Below the pieces are notes generated by a model. The model saw only the letters and a list, made by a program, of their open reading frames with translations. It made no database searches and had not been told where the DNA came from. A stretch of 64,000 bases of DNA. It comes from Chryseobacterium tructae. Lineage in GTDB: Bacteria; Bacteroidota; Bacteroidia; Flavobacteriales; Weeksellaceae. Made by a program: the position numbers and the translations under genes. Below, piece by piece: positions 27,362 through 38,344 of this stretch (position 1 is its first letter; every line of letters starts with the position of its first letter). Location: assembly GCF_030409875.1 (NCBI RefSeq), contig NZ_JAUFQR010000001.1, positions 1,736,001-1,800,000 of the forward strand, given 5' to 3'.

Positions 27362-28295
27362 ATGCAAACAATATTAGGTGCCAATGGACAGATTGGTGAA
27401 GAGCTGGCAAGAGAATTAAAGAAACTTTACTTCAGATATTCGAATTGTCAGCAGAGATGCAAAAAAAGTAAATGATACCGATGAGGTATTTTCCGCAGAT
27501 TTATCTATTCGTGAAAAAGCCATTGAAGCAGTAAAAGGAAGTGAGATTGCTTACTTTACACTAGGTCTTCCGATAAGTTCGGATCTTTGGGAAAAACAAT
27601 TTCCATTAATTCTTCAAAATGTCATTGATGCCTGCAAGATTAACGGAACAAAGCTGGTATTTTTTGATAATACCTATATGTATCCACAAGATGGTCGCGT
27701 TTTGAATGAAAATACAGTATTTGATCCCGTGGGAAGAAAAGGACGAGTAAGACGGAAAATGGCCGAAATGGTATTGAGAGAAATAGAATCCGGTGAGCTG
27801 GAGGCCGTAATCTGCCGAGCTCCTGAATTTTATGGCCCTGGAAAAACACAGAGTATTACCAATACACTGGTTTTTAATAATATCAAAGAAGGAAAAAAAC
27901 TAAAAGTTCCACTAAGTACAACTAAAAAAAGAAGCCTCATCTGGACACCGGACGCGAGCCGCGCTACAGCTTTAATTGGAAATACACCAGATGCATTTGG
28001 ACAAACCTGGCATTTACCAGTGGATAAAAGCCATCCAACCTATAACGAATTTATCGGAATGGCTTCCGGAATTTATGGTAAAGATCTGAAATATTCGGCT
28101 GTACCTAAGTTTATATTTAGGATCGGTGCTTTATTTAATAAACAAGTAAAGGAATTATTGGAGCTGCTTCCAAGATATGAGCATGATAATATCTTTGATG
28201 ATTCAAAGTTTAGAGCACGATTTCCTGAATTTCAGGTGACTACTTATAAACAAGGGATCAGCCAGATTAAAAGTGAACAGCTTTCCGCAAAATAA
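27362..28295 (+). CDS. NAD(P)-binding epimerase/NmrA-like protein (frame break at about 27423)
   Basis: A Rossmann-fold protein of about 311 residues. The N-terminal nucleotide loop is MQTILGANGQIGEELARELK. The rest lies in another frame and includes SRDAKKVNDTDEVFSADLS, GSEIAYFTLGLPI, LVFFDNTYMYPQDGR (Tyr and Lys region of extended SDRs), AVICRAPEFYGPG and WTPDASRATALI. Adding two bases to the A run at 27422-27424 (giving K-K-N-F-T-S-D) restores the gene. It is followed after 84 bases by an AraC regulator in the same direction. Substrate unknown. Confidence 0.82.
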
Positions 28296-28379
28296 TAAAA
28301 TTGTAACTTAGTATGAGTTATCTTTTTTAACCCCATAGATTTCTATGTTGTTTAAAAAATATAAATTAGAAAATCAGTA

Positions 28380-29291
28380 ATGAAAACACCCATAAAGATT
28401 TCATCAATCAATGCAATGCATCAGGTTCTGGGATTGAAAAAGCCATCAAACCCATTGATCAGTGTATTCAGTTTTAATGATGTGAAATTAAAATCAGAGA
28501 CGATCCTCAGTGCAGTAATAACAGATTTTTATGCTGTAGCCCTTAAGAAAGACTGTGCAGGGGGCAAGTTTAAATATGGCCAGCAGTATTATGATTTTGA
28601 TGAAGGGATTATGTATTTTACCGCTCCACAACAGGTCTTACAATTTGAAGATGTTCTTCTGAATGAAGTGGAAGGTTTTGTATTGGTTGTACATCCTGAT
28701 TTTCTTCAAAGCTATCCTCTGGCATCCAAAATTAAAGACTATGGCTTTTTCTCCTATACCGCTAATGAAGCCCTGTTTCTTGCTGAGAAAGAAGAAAAAT
28801 CGATTATGGATATTATAGAGAATATAGGCCAGGAGATAGAAGCCAATATGGATTCTTTTACACAGGATCTACTGGTGTCAAACCTGGATCTGTTATTGAA
28901 ATATTGCGACCGTTTTTACAATCGTCAGTTTTTAACCCGTAAAAAAGTGAATAACGATTTGCTTTCAAAGCTGGAAACATTGTTGGATGAGTGTTTTAAA
29001 AATGATCAATTGATTGAAAATGGTATTCCTACCGTTCACTTTGTTGCAGAACAACTGAATCTGAGTGCCAATTATCTCAGTGATATGCTTCGGGTGCAAA
29101 CCGGACAGACTACCCAACAGCATATTCAGAATCGGTTGATTGAAAAAGCTAAAGAACTTCTTTCCACAACAGAAACGTCAGTTTCAGAAATCGCTTATCA
29201 ATTGGGATTTGAACATCCGCAGTCTTTCCATCGATTGTTTAAAAACCGAACTTCTTTTTCACCATTAGAATTCAGAGCCTCTTTTAACTAA
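28380..29291 (+). CDS. AraC family transcriptional regulator
   Basis: A 303-residue regulator. The N-terminal sensor includes LIVSVFSFNDVKL-like residues and a cupin-type stretch (QQYYDFDEGIMYFTAPQQ). The C-terminal AraC domain spans about 200-303 (GIPTVHFVAEQLNLSANYLS, then ETSVSEIAYQLGFEHPQSF). It follows the NmrA-like gene in the same direction, so that gene is the most likely target. The start ATG at 28380 fits the family length. Confidence 0.88.
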   Translation: MKTPIKISSINAMHQVLGLKKPSNPLISVFSFNDVKLKSETILSAVITDFYAVALKKDCAGGKFKYGQQYYDFDEGIMYFTAPQQVLQFEDVLLNEVEGFVLVVHPDFLQSYPLASKIKDYGFFSYTANEALFLAEKEEKSIMDIIENIGQEIEANMDSFTQDLLVSNLDLLLKYCDRFYNRQFLTRKKVNNDLLSKLETLLDECFKNDQLIENGIPTVHFVAEQLNLSANYLSDMLRVQTGQTTQQHIQNRLIEKAKELLSTTETSVSEIAYQLGFEHPQSFHRLFKNRTSFSPLEFRASFN

Positions 29292-29551
29292 ATTATTTGA
29301 ACCACAAAAGAATATAAACACTTAAGTTTTTGAAAATCTTTGATTTTCCTCTTATGTGAACTTTTTATACAGGAGCATTTTAAGCTAACTTAAGTGAACT
29401 AAAGTGTTTTAAATAAAATCTTTTGTGACTTTTTTGGTTAGAAAATCTTCTAAAGTAATTATTGAAAATTCAGATTACGTTACATTTTCCAGAATTAAGT
29501 TACAATAAACACCGTGTTTCTACCGAATGTTGCAATACTAAAATCAAAGAG

Positions 29552-30247
29552 ATGAGTACATTAAAGATCTTGATCATTGTCACCAATGTCAGCATGTATG
29601 CCAGTGGCAAATTGGAAACAGGTTTATGGCTCAGTGAGCTGACGCACATCTATCATGCTGCAAAAGAAAAAGCATATGAAATGACGATTGCCAGTCCTAA
29701 AGGCGGAAATATTCCGGTAGATCCTGAAAGCCTGAAATATTTTACTCTTGACAAAGTTTCTACAGCCTATTGGAATGATCTTTCTTTTCGGAAATTATTG
29801 AGGAACAGTCGCAGTTTAGCAGAGATTTCTGATTTACAATATGACCTGGTGTATTTAGCAGGCGGTCATGGAACAATGTACGATTTTCCGGACGATGCTA
29901 TGATGCAATTTATTATTAAAAAGCAATATGAAAGTGGTAGAATAGTGGCAGCCATCTGTCATGGAGTGGGAGGATTATTGAATGTAAGACTTTCTAACGG
30001 CGAATACCTCATCAAAGGGAAATCTATGACCGGTTTCGACTGGTTTGAAGAAACTCTTGCCGGAAGAAAAAAAGAAGTGCCATTCAACCTCGAAGCTGCC
30101 ATCAAAGAAAGAGGTGCTCATCTAAAAAAAGCATTGATACCCATGACTTCTCATGTAATTGTTGACGGAAATTTGATTACAGGACAAAATCCATTCAGCT
30201 CAAAAGAAATGGCTCGGGTTGTGATGAGTGCCATACAAAATAGCTAG
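29552..30247 (+). CDS. DJ-1/PfpI family protein, type 1 glutamine amidotransferase-like
   Basis: A 231-residue protein of the DJ-1/PfpI superfamily, Hsp31-like group. Landmarks are LKILIIVTNVSMYASGKLET (first strand), GLWLSELTHIYHAA with the conserved Glu at 29, YDLVYLAGGHGTMYDFPDD, and the nucleophile elbow IVAAICHGVGGLL with C136 and H137. Relatives act as glyoxalase III-type or chaperone-like stress proteins. The ATG at 29552 is chosen; an upstream TTG frame adds 30 residues with no family match. Stands alone. Confidence 0.85.
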   Translation: MSTLKILIIVTNVSMYASGKLETGLWLSELTHIYHAAKEKAYEMTIASPKGGNIPVDPESLKYFTLDKVSTAYWNDLSFRKLLRNSRSLAEISDLQYDLVYLAGGHGTMYDFPDDAMMQFIIKKQYESGRIVAAICHGVGGLLNVRLSNGEYLIKGKSMTGFDWFEETLAGRKKEVPFNLEAAIKERGAHLKKALIPMTSHVIVDGNLITGQNPFSSKEMARVVMSAIQNS

Positions 30248-30468
30248 TTCCTCCTTTAGAAAAATAAAGAGTACTCTTTTGCACTGAAATAACTTCATAA
30301 TTATAGATTCTCTCCAAGTAGATGTATAACCGCTTTATCCGAGACTTTAATTTGAAATGAATCGACTATAGGGTGTTTATAAAATATGCCCATATTCAAT
30401 AATACGGGCATAATGTTTATTGAAAACTTATGATAATAAGATGAAATTTTCTTTACATGAATATATAT

Positions 30469-31122
30469 TTAATCTTGGCCATAATATTTTTCGCCCAATT
30501 TTATTTTCTCTCTTCCTGTTTCCGTTCGCCATTTATTGGTATCTCTTAAAGAATAGGCACATCCGCAATATTCCTGCATATAAAACTGTTCTTCCTTACT
30601 GATGTCAAGCATACGTTTTGATCCGCCTTTCTTCCTCCAGTTGTAAGTCCAGTAAGTAATTCCTTCATAATGATTGGCTGCACGAATACCACAATCGTTG
30701 ATCTGTTCCATATTTTTCCAACGGGAGATTCCCAATGAGCTGGAAATGATATCAAATCCGTTTTCATAGGCGTACAATGCAGTCCGTTCAAAGCGCATAT
30801 CAAAACACATGGTACATCGGATTCCTCTTTCGGGTTCCCATTCCATACCTTTTGCTCTGGCGAACCAATCGTCAACATCATAATCAGCATCAATGAAAGG
30901 AATATTGTGCTTTTCTGCAAAACGTATATTTTCTTCTTTTCTCAAATCATATTCTTTCTTAGGATGAATATTAGGATTATGGAAAAAAATAGTAAAATCT
31001 ATACCCGACGCAATGATTGCTTCCATTACTTCTCCTGAGCACGGAGCACAACAAGAATGCAGTAACAGTTTTTTACCTCCTTCCGGCAATACTAATTTCT
31101 CTCTTTCAAAATTCATTTTCAT
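30469..31122 (-). CDS. queH: Epoxyqueuosine reductase QueH
   Basis: A 217-residue enzyme that makes the last step of queuosine, a tRNA wobble-base modification, replacing the B12-dependent QueG. Cysteine motifs are all present: [10 protein letters not shown] (C24, C25, C28), RCTMCFDMR (C103, C106) and EYCGCAYS (C186, C188), which bind the Fe-S cluster and an extra iron. It starts two bases after the stop of the enoyl-CoA hydratase and so is the last gene of the catabolic operon. QueH needs no cobalamin, which fits an operon headed by a B12 riboswitch. Confidence 0.92.
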   Translation of the reverse strand: MKMNFEREKLVLPEGGKKLLLHSCCAPCSGEVMEAIIASGIDFTIFFHNPNIHPKKEYDLRKEENIRFAEKHNIPFIDADYDVDDWFARAKGMEWEPERGIRCTMCFDMRFERTALYAYENGFDIISSSLGISRWKNMEQINDCGIRAANHYEGITYWTYNWRKKGGSKRMLDISKEEQFYMQEYCGCAYSLRDTNKWRTETGREKIKLGEKYYGQD

Positions 31123-31124
31123 TT

Positions 31125-31907
31125 TTATTTTCCTGTAAAATCAGGATTTCTTTTTTCTATAAATGCACTTATGCCTTCATTATGGTCTTGAGTATTAAAT
31201 AATTCTCCAAATAAAACAGCTTCCTGTTTCAGTCCGTCTGCAATATGCAGTTCAAAACCTGTATTTAATGATTGTTTTGCTTTAGCCACGGCTACTGGTC
31301 CTCTTAAGGCGATGGTTTCTGCTAGTTTTTGAGCTTCATTCAATAGTTCTTCGGGAGCAATGACCCGATTGACAAAGCCAAAGTCTTTACAAGCTGCTGA
31401 TGAATAAAATTCGCCTGAGAAAACCATTTCTCTTGCCTTGTACAAGCCGATTGCTCTTGGAAGACGTTGTGTTCCGCCAAAGCAAGGCAATAGTCCTAAG
31501 GTAACTTCAGGTAATCCGAATTTAGCTTTCTCGCTGGCCAGAATAATGTCGCAGGAAAGTGCCAGTTCACAACCACCGCCTAATGCAAAACCATTCACTG
31601 CTGCAATGACAGCCATCGGTAATTCTTCAATAGCATTAAAAGCCGTTTGTGCCATGATGGAAAACGCTTCAGCTTCTTGAGGAGTCATTCCCTGCATAGC
31701 CTTGATATCAGCACCTGCAACAAAAGCCTTTTCTCCTGAGCCTGTGATGATCAATACACGAATATCTTGGGTGGTTTTTATCTGATCGGCAAATATTTTC
31801 AGTTCTTTTAGAACAACTTCATTCAAGGCATTTAAGGCCTGTGGACGGTTAATAATCAGTGTTCCAACATGTTCATGTTGTTCATATAATAGGGTTTCAA
31901 AATTCAT
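31125..31907 (-). CDS. Enoyl-CoA hydratase
   Basis: A 260-residue crotonase. Landmarks are [18 protein letters not shown], the oxyanion loop [12 protein letters not shown] (A-G-A-D-I), [19 protein letters not shown] with the first catalytic Glu, and [20 protein letters not shown] with the second. It hydrates methacrylyl-CoA or related enoyl-CoA esters. The start at 31907 gives the normal family N-terminus; a longer frame runs into mmsB. It lies in the valine operon, where it would make 3-hydroxyisobutyryl-CoA. Confidence 0.9.
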   Translation of the reverse strand: MNFETLLYEQHEHVGTLIINRPQALNALNEVVLKELKIFADQIKTTQDIRVLIITGSGEKAFVAGADIKAMQGMTPQEAEAFSIMAQTAFNAIEELPMAVIAAVNGFALGGGCELALSCDIILASEKAKFGLPEVTLGLLPCFGGTQRLPRAIGLYKAREMVFSGEFYSSAACKDFGFVNRVIAPEELLNEAQKLAETIALRGPVAVAKAKQSLNTGFELHIADGLKQEAVLFGELFNTQDHNEGISAFIEKRNPDFTGK

Positions 31908-31951
31908 TGTATGTGGTTTTAGTGTATAGGATGATTTTTTGGGAAGTGGAA

Positions 31952-32854
31952 TTAGTTTCCGTTTTCTACATTTAATTTCCCATTTAAAAATTGGATAATG
32001 CTGGAAAAATCGATGGCTCCATTTCCGGATTCGCTCCACATTCTATATAGGTTTAAAGCCGCATTTCCCAGTGGAGTAGAGGTTTTGGTTTCCAATCCTG
32101 CTTCCGCTGCCAGTCCCAGATCTTTTGTCATGAGATCTACAGCAAAGCCTCCTGAATATTCTCTTGATGCAGGAGCATTTTCCATGACACCGGGATATGG
32201 ATTATAGACTTCCAAAGACCAGTTTTTACCGGAACTTTTCTGCATAATTTCACTTAATGTTTTAGGATCTAATCCATGTCGGATTCCTAAATTAATAGCT
32301 TCAGAAGTTCCAATCATATGAATGGCCAGCAACATATTATTACAGATTTTTGCCACCTGGCCGGCTCCGGAATCTCCTGCATGGAATATATTTTGCCCCA
32401 TACATTTTAAAATAGGTCTTGCTTTTTCGTAGTCTTCGGTTTTACCACCTACAATAAAAGTTAAGGTTCCTGCTTTTGCACCGGCTGTACCACCGGAAAC
32501 AGGAGCATCTATCATTTTACAGCCTTTAGACGCCGCAAGTTGGGCAACCGAACGGGCTGTTACAGCATCAATGGTGCTGCTGTCGATCAATAATGTATTA
32601 GGCTTTAGACTGTTGACGAATTCTTCAGAGTACAATTCGGAAACATGTTTCCCGGAAGGAAGCATAGTAATGACTACATCTGCATTTTTAATAGCTTCCA
32701 AAGCTGAAGCTGAAGTTTGTCCGCCTGCAGAAGTCAGCATATCTAAAGCGGTATGTGAAAGGTCAAATCCTATTACGGAATGACCGTTTTTTACTAAGTT
32801 TGCGGCCATAGGTCCGCCCATATTTCCTAATCCTATGAATGCTATATTGGACAT
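31952..32854 (-). CDS. mmsB: 3-Hydroxyisobutyrate dehydrogenase
   Basis: A 300-residue beta-hydroxyacid dehydrogenase. It has the NAD loop IAFIGLGNMGGPMAANL, the substrate loop MIDAPVSGGTAGAKAGTLT, and the catalytic Lys in GAGQVAKICNNMLLAIHM. It oxidises 3-hydroxyisobutyrate to methylmalonate semialdehyde in valine breakdown. The ATG at 32854 starts directly at the NAD-binding strand. The neighbours HIBCH (next upstream) and mmsA give the step before and the step after. Confidence 0.93.
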   Translation of the reverse strand: MSNIAFIGLGNMGGPMAANLVKNGHSVIGFDLSHTALDMLTSAGGQTSASALEAIKNADVVITMLPSGKHVSELYSEEFVNSLKPNTLLIDSSTIDAVTARSVAQLAASKGCKMIDAPVSGGTAGAKAGTLTFIVGGKTEDYEKARPILKCMGQNIFHAGDSGAGQVAKICNNMLLAIHMIGTSEAINLGIRHGLDPKTLSEIMQKSSGKNWSLEVYNPYPGVMENAPASREYSGGFAVDLMTKDLGLAAEAGLETKTSTPLGNAALNLYRMWSESGNGAIDFSSIIQFLNGKLNVENGN

Positions 32855-32915
32855 AATTATTTCTTTGAGGGTTAAAAAATGATTTAATTTGAATTGAAAA
32901 AATAATGGAGAAGAT

Positions 32916-34021
32916 TTAAGATCCAATCATCACTTCTTTATTCACTTTCCATTCTCCGATGATCCATTCAAAATAGGAATTTACCCATTCCTGAGAGACC
33001 TCATCTAAGGTTGCAGGATGCCATTTTGGAGACTGATCTTTATCGACTAATAATGCACGTACTCCTTCTGCAAAATCAGGATGGATACAGCATTGACAAG
33101 ATAGATTCAGTTCAGATTGAAAAACTTCTTCCAGGCTTAAATCCTTACCTTGTTTTAGCTGTCTGAAAATAACGTGAGCTGAACTGGGAGAGCCTGCCTC
33201 AAAACTTTTAATTCCGGCATTGATCCATTCGTCTTTTTCGGGATAATTGATTAATATTTTCCTGAATTGTTCCAATGTTTCAGTCTCTTCAAACTGTTCT
33301 ACAAAATCCTGATGCAAGGCCGCCTGTGATTCCGGAACAGGAGTGTCTTTGGAAATATTCTTTAAAATATCAGAAACGATTTTATGAGGATTTTCATTCC
33401 AGTTGGCAAGCTCTAATGCGTTAAGAATGGTTTCTTTTGAGGTGGATGGTACATAATAGTCTGCCAGACCCAAAAATTGGCAATCGACTCCATCTAGTCT
33501 GGCTCCTGTTAATCCTAAATACAAACCATAAGCGGATGGCATTTTATTTAAAAACCAGGTTCCACCCACATCCGGATAGAGCCCAATTGTAATTTCCGGC
33601 ATTGCCAGTTTACTTCTTTCCGTTACAATACGATGTGAAGCACCTACCATAATTCCGATTCCGCCTCCCATCACAATACCGTGTCCCAAACGATGATTGG
33701 TTTAGAGTAGGTATGGATGGCGTAGTCTACTTCATATTCTTTTGAAAAGAAATCAAAACAATCCTGTGGTATTTTGGAATCATCAATAGTTCTCTGGGCA
33801 ATGATGGCATCATGTAGTTGCCTTACATCACCTCCTGCGCAGAGTGCTTTTTCACCTGCCCCTTGAATAAACAGACAGGCTATTTCATCGGAATTTTTCC
33901 AGTCTTCCAAAATGGTTTTCAATTCTTCAATCATGAGTAATGACAAAGAATTGAGTGTTTTTTCAGAATTAAGAGTGATGATTCCGACTTTATTTTTTAT
34001 TTCTGTAAGTAGTAAGCTCAT
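32916..34021 (-). CDS. 3-Hydroxyisobutyryl-CoA hydrolase (frame break at about 33686)
   Basis: A crotonase-fold hydrolase of about 368 residues. First frame: VGIITLNSEKTLNSLSL and the oxyanion motif EKALCAGGDVRQLH. Second frame: GHGIVMGGGIGIMVGASHR, FAMPE-type catalytic region (KLAMPEITIGLYPDVGGTW) and a long C-terminal part typical of this enzyme. Adding one G to the run at 33685-33687 gives IVWGHGIVMG. It frees 3-hydroxyisobutyrate from CoA in valine breakdown. Length and the extended C-terminus separate it from simple enoyl-CoA hydratases. Confidence 0.9.
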
Positions 34022-34037
34022 TTTTCTATTATTTAAA

Positions 34038-35197
34038 TTAACGGATTTGTAAAGTGGCTCCTTCTTCGAGTATCTTTCTTGAAATAACGAGCTTCATAAT
34101 TTCATTAGTACCTTCTACTACCTGGTGCACTCGGGCATCACGCATTAAACGTTCTACAGGGAAATCCTGTGTACAGCCATAACCGCCCAATATCTGAAGG
34201 GCTTCATTACAGATGTTAAAGCACATATCAGTAGCCAGTCGCTTAGCCATAGCACAGTAAGTGGTTGCATTGGGATCTTTAGAATCCAGCTTAAATGCTG
34301 CCAAATGAACCATTTGACGGGCAGCCACCAATTCTGTAGCCATATCTGCAATTTTAAACTGCAAAGATTGAAACTGTGCCAATGATTTCCCAAACTGTTG
34401 CCTTTCGTGCATATACTTTTGTGCCTGGTTGATGGCTCCCTGGGCTGCTCCTACAGAGCAGGTTCCGATATTGATGCGGCCACCATCCAGACCTTTCAGA
34501 GCAATTTTAAATCCTTCCCCTAAGGTACCTAAAAGATATTGTTCATCCACTTCTACATGATCCAGAAATACAAAACGGGTAGGCTGGGTATTCCAACCTA
34601 GTTTTTTCTCTTTCTCTCCAAAGCTGATTCCTGGGCTACCAGCGGGCACTACGAAAGCACTGATTCCTTTGGCTCCGGAATTTTCTGTACGTGCCATTAC
34701 AATGAGAACATCACTTTCACCAGCTCCCGAAATGAAAGCTTTTGTCCCATTAATGATATATTTGTTTTCCTTTTTGATAGCGGTAGTTTTCAACCCTGCG
34801 GCATCTGATCCTGATCCGGGTTCGGTAAGACAATAAGAACCTAGTAATACTCCAGAAGCCAGTTTGAACATAATTCTTTTCTGATTTCATCACTCCCAAA
34901 TTCATCAATCATCCATGAAACCATATTGTGAATAGTTATATAAGCCGTTGTGGAAGGACAGGCAGCGGCTAATTCTTCGAATATAATGGCAGCATCAAGC
35001 CGTGAGAGTCCCAAACCTCCTGCGTTTTCACTTGTATAGACCCCACAAAATCCCAATTCGCCTGCTTTGGCTATGGCTTCTCTTGGAAATATCTTTTGGG
35101 CATCCCATTCTGATGCATAGGGTGAGAGTTCTTTTTCAGCAAACTTTCTTGCAGCATCCTGAAATGCCAGTTGTTCATCACTTAGGTTAAATTCCAT
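34038..35197 (-). CDS. Acyl-CoA dehydrogenase, probably isobutyryl-CoA dehydrogenase (frame break at about 34864)
   Basis: A flavoenzyme of about 386 residues. First frame: EFNLSDEQLAFQDAARKFAE, then GFCGVYTSENAGGLGLSRLD. Second frame: GSYCLTEPGSGSDAAGLKTT (FAD-binding signature), GKSLAQFQSLQFKIADM, and the catalytic Glu region VHQVVEGTNEIMKLVISR. Adding one base to the run at 34863-34865 joins them. The neighbours make the branched substrate isobutyryl-CoA likely, oxidised to methacrylyl-CoA; the exact acyl chain cannot be read from sequence. Confidence 0.9.
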
Positions 35198-35227
35198 AGT
35201 ATTTTAAATTGAAAGTTGAGCATTAAG

Positions 35228-35283
35228 AATGGAAAGCTTTCCCCTTTAATATGGGTTTATATTTACTTTTTCAGCTTTCCATT
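35228..35283 (-). repeat. Intercistronic inverted repeat between mmsA and the acyl-CoA dehydrogenase gene
   Basis: AATGGAAAGCT (35228-35238) matches AGCTTTCCATT (35273-35283) exactly, with a 34-base loop, in the 90-base gap. There is no U-tract, so read-through is expected. Confidence 0.5.
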
Positions 35284-35287
35284 TCAA

Positions 35288-36784
35288 TTATTTTAAACTG
35301 ATCGTCATATTGAGACTTCCTCCCGGAACATCTTCTTCAAACCAACGTGCGGTAATGGTTTTGGTTTCCGTATAAAACTTTACCCCCTGTTTTCCGTAAG
35401 AATGAAGATCTCCAAAGAAAGATTTTCTCCATCCTGTAAATGAGAAAAATGGTAATGGAACAGGAATCGGAAGATTTATTCCAATTTGTCCTACTTCAAT
35501 TTCATGCTGAAATTTCCGTGCAGCAGCTCCTGAATTGGTAAAGATCGAAGTTCCGTTTCCATAAGGATTGTTATTGATGATCTGAATAGCCTCATCCAGT
35601 GTGTCCGCTTTTAATAAGAGTAAGGCGGGGCCAAAGATTTCCTCTTTGTAAATATCCATTTCCACAGATACATTATTGAACAGAGTAGGGCCTACAAAAT
35701 ATCCGTTTTCATATCCTTCTACGGTACAGTTGCTTCCATCTAATAATACTTCAGCACCCTGGTCATAAGCACTCTTGATAAGTCTTAGTACCTTTTCTTT
35801 AGATTGTTTATTGATTAAAGGACCAAATGCAGCAGACTCATCAGACCATACTCCAGGTTTGATGGTGCTTAAAGCTGTTTTGATCTCTTCTATCCAGTTT
35901 TGAGCTTCGCCCACTAAAACGGCAACACTGATGGCCATACAACGCTGACCGGCAGCACCACATGATGCCCCCACCAAATTATTGATCACTTGTCCTTTGT
36001 TGGCATCTGGCATAACCACCATATGGTTTTTTGCTCCGCCAAAAGCTTGAACTCTTTTCAGATTATCTGTTCCTGTACGATAAACATGCTCAGCAACAGG
36101 TACGGAACCTACAAATGAAATAGCTTTGATCTCAGGATGATTCAGGATATGATTCACCTGATCTTTGGAACCATGTACAATGTTCAAAACTCCCTTTGGA
36201 AAGCCGGCTTCTAAGAATAGTTCTGCCATTTTCATAGAAGTCATCGGGGTTTGCTCAGAAGGTTTTAAAATAAAGGTATTTCCGCAGGCAATCGCCATTG
36301 GAAACATCCATAAAGGAATCATCGCGGGGAAGTTGAAGGGAGTAATTCCCGCACAAACTCCAAGAGGCTGAATATAGCTGTAAGTATCCACTCCACGGGC
36401 TACATTTTCTACGGTTTCTCCCATCATCAGAGTAGGAATATTGCAGGCATGTTCTACGACTTCAATGCCGCGCCATACATCTCCCATAGCATCTGCAAAG
36501 GTTTTTCCGTTTTCTTTGGAAAGGATTTCCGCAATTTCTTTTTGGTGTTTTTTTAAGAGGTGCTGATACTTTAAAAATAGTCTTGCTCTTTCAGGGGTCG
36601 CAACCTCTTTCCATATTTTGAATGCTTCTGTGGCTGCTTCAATGGCCTGATCGATTTCTGATACTAATGTTAAAGGTACCTCAGCAAGAATCTCTTGGGA
36701 AGCAGGGTTTTCTACAGGAAGATGTTTTTGAGTTTTACTCTCAATAAACACTCCATTGATTAATATTTTTACTTTTTGTGACAT
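35288..36784 (-). CDS. mmsA: Methylmalonate-semialdehyde dehydrogenase (CoA-acylating)
   Basis: A 498-residue aldehyde dehydrogenase. The active-site Cys is C282 in [17 protein letters not shown], the signature of the CoA-acylating MmsA type. Other landmarks are [20 protein letters not shown] (cofactor loop), [15 protein letters not shown] and [11 protein letters not shown]. It converts methylmalonate semialdehyde to propionyl-CoA, the point where valine breakdown feeds the methylcitrate cycle encoded just upstream. The ATG at 36784 is the family start; the longer frame reads through a hairpin. Confidence 0.94.
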   Translation of the reverse strand: MSQKVKILINGVFIESKTQKHLPVENPASQEILAEVPLTLVSEIDQAIEAATEAFKIWKEVATPERARLFLKYQHLLKKHQKEIAEILSKENGKTFADAMGDVWRGIEVVEHACNIPTLMMGETVENVARGVDTYSYIQPLGVCAGITPFNFPAMIPLWMFPMAIACGNTFILKPSEQTPMTSMKMAELFLEAGFPKGVLNIVHGSKDQVNHILNHPEIKAISFVGSVPVAEHVYRTGTDNLKRVQAFGGAKNHMVVMPDANKGQVINNLVGASCGAAGQRCMAISVAVLVGEAQNWIEEIKTALSTIKPGVWSDESAAFGPLINKQSKEKVLRLIKSAYDQGAEVLLDGSNCTVEGYENGYFVGPTLFNNVSVEMDIYKEEIFGPALLLLKADTLDEAIQIINNNPYGNGTSIFTNSGAAARKFQHEIEVGQIGINLPIPVPLPFFSFTGWRKSFFGDLHSYGKQGVKFYTETKTITARWFEEDVPGGSLNMTISLK

Positions 36785-36811
36785 CGTTTTATAAGTTGAA
36801 AAGTTGAAAAG

Positions 36812-36851
36812 GAAAGTTGAAAGTAAGTGGTGTTGCTTACTTTCAACTTTC
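36812..36851 (-). repeat. Perfect 16-bp hairpin between prpD and mmsA
   Basis: GAAAGTTGAAAGTAAG (36812-36827) pairs exactly with CTTACTTTCAACTTTC (36836-36851) across an 8-base loop. There is no U-tract on the minus strand. It separates the methylcitrate genes from the valine genes in the operon. Confidence 0.65.
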
Positions 36852-36859
36852 AATAGAGT

Positions 36860-38310
36860 TTATATTACCAGTAAATCAAGGAATTCATTGACATTAAGGT
36901 TAATCAATGTTTCATATTCCAATGAGTTTTCAAGGACTGTTTTTTGTTGTTTTTCAGGAAATATACGGGCTAAGTTGACTTTGTATTTCTTGATAAGTTC
37001 AGGAATTCCCTCCTCTCTTCTTCGCTTGTGCCCGATAGGGTATTCTACCACGATTTCATCTAAAATAGTTCCGTCATTCAGTTCTATAGTCATTGCATTG
37101 GCAATAGAACGTTTTTCCGGGTCATGATAATCTGTTGTAAACTGAACATCTTCAACACATTCAATTTTGTCACGCAGAACATCAATTCTCGGGTCAGATG
37201 CAATATTATTTTCGTAGTCAGCAGCGGTTAATCTTCCGTAGATCAATGGTACAGCTACCATATATTGAATACAATGGTCTCGGTCTGCCGGATTGTTGAG
37301 AGGACCTTTTTTATCGATGATACGAATCGCTGCTTCGTGAGTACGGATCGTAACCTTTTTGATATCATCGGTTGTTTTTCCAATCCCCTTCAAAGTTGTA
37401 TGTAAAGTCATTGCAGCTTCTACAGCAGTTTGAGAATGGAACTCAGCCGGGAATGAAATTTTGAATAATACATTTTCCATAACGTAAGAACCATACTCTC
37501 TCTGAAATTTGAATTCATTTCCTTTGAAAGAAACGTCATAGAATCCCCATGTTTTTGCTGTTAAAGCAGATGGATAGCCCATTTCTCCTGTCTTTGCTAT
37601 TAAGGCTAAACGTACTGCTCTTGAGGTTGCATCTCCGGCAGCCCAAGATTTACGGGAACCTGTATTGGGAGCATGACGGTATGTTCTTAAAGATTGTCCG
37701 TCTACAAAAGCTAATGAGACAGCATTGATGATCTCATCACGAGTTAAGCCTATCAATTTCCAACAACAGCTGTAGAAGCCAGTTTTACCAATAATACATG
37801 ATCAAGACCTACTTTATTGAAAGAGTTTTCCAATGCCATTACGCCCTGAATCTCGTGAGCCATGATCATAGCTTCCAATACCTGTTTCATTTTTAAAGGC
37901 GCTTTTCCTTCTGCAATATTAGTTCTTGATAACCAGTCTGCTGTTGCTAAAATTCCACCCAGGTTATCTGAAGGATGTCCCCATTCAGCAGCCAGCCATG
38001 TATCATTAAAGTCTAGCCAACGGATAATAGCTCCGATATTGAAAGCAGCCTGAACAGGATCTAATTGAAATTGTGTTCCCGGAACCTTCGCGCCATGAGG
38101 AACAATTGTTCCTTTCACGATAGGGCCTAAAAGTTTTGTACAAGCTGGATAAGTTAAAGCTTCCAGACCACATCCGATCGTATCCAGAAGACAGTAATGT
38201 GCGGTCTTCCATGCTAAATCGTTTTTAATTTCATAGTTCAATACATAATCGGCAATATCTGTTAATACCTGATCTGGTTGTGGTCTTTCATTTGAAATGT
38301 GTGATGACAT
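36860..38310 (-). CDS. prpD: 2-Methylcitrate dehydratase PrpD (frame break at about 37758)
   Basis: A MmgE/PrpD-family enzyme of about 483 residues. First frame: [40 protein letters not shown] (active-site region) and [18 protein letters not shown]. Second frame: [20 protein letters not shown], then [15 protein letters not shown]. Adding one base to the run at 37757-37759 joins them. It removes water from 2-methylcitrate to give 2-methyl-cis-aconitate. It follows prpC by 34 bases and precedes mmsA. An AcnD-type enzyme is not present. Confidence 0.92.
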
Positions 38311-38344
38311 CTTTGTTTTATAGTTTTATTATTAGGTAATCTGT

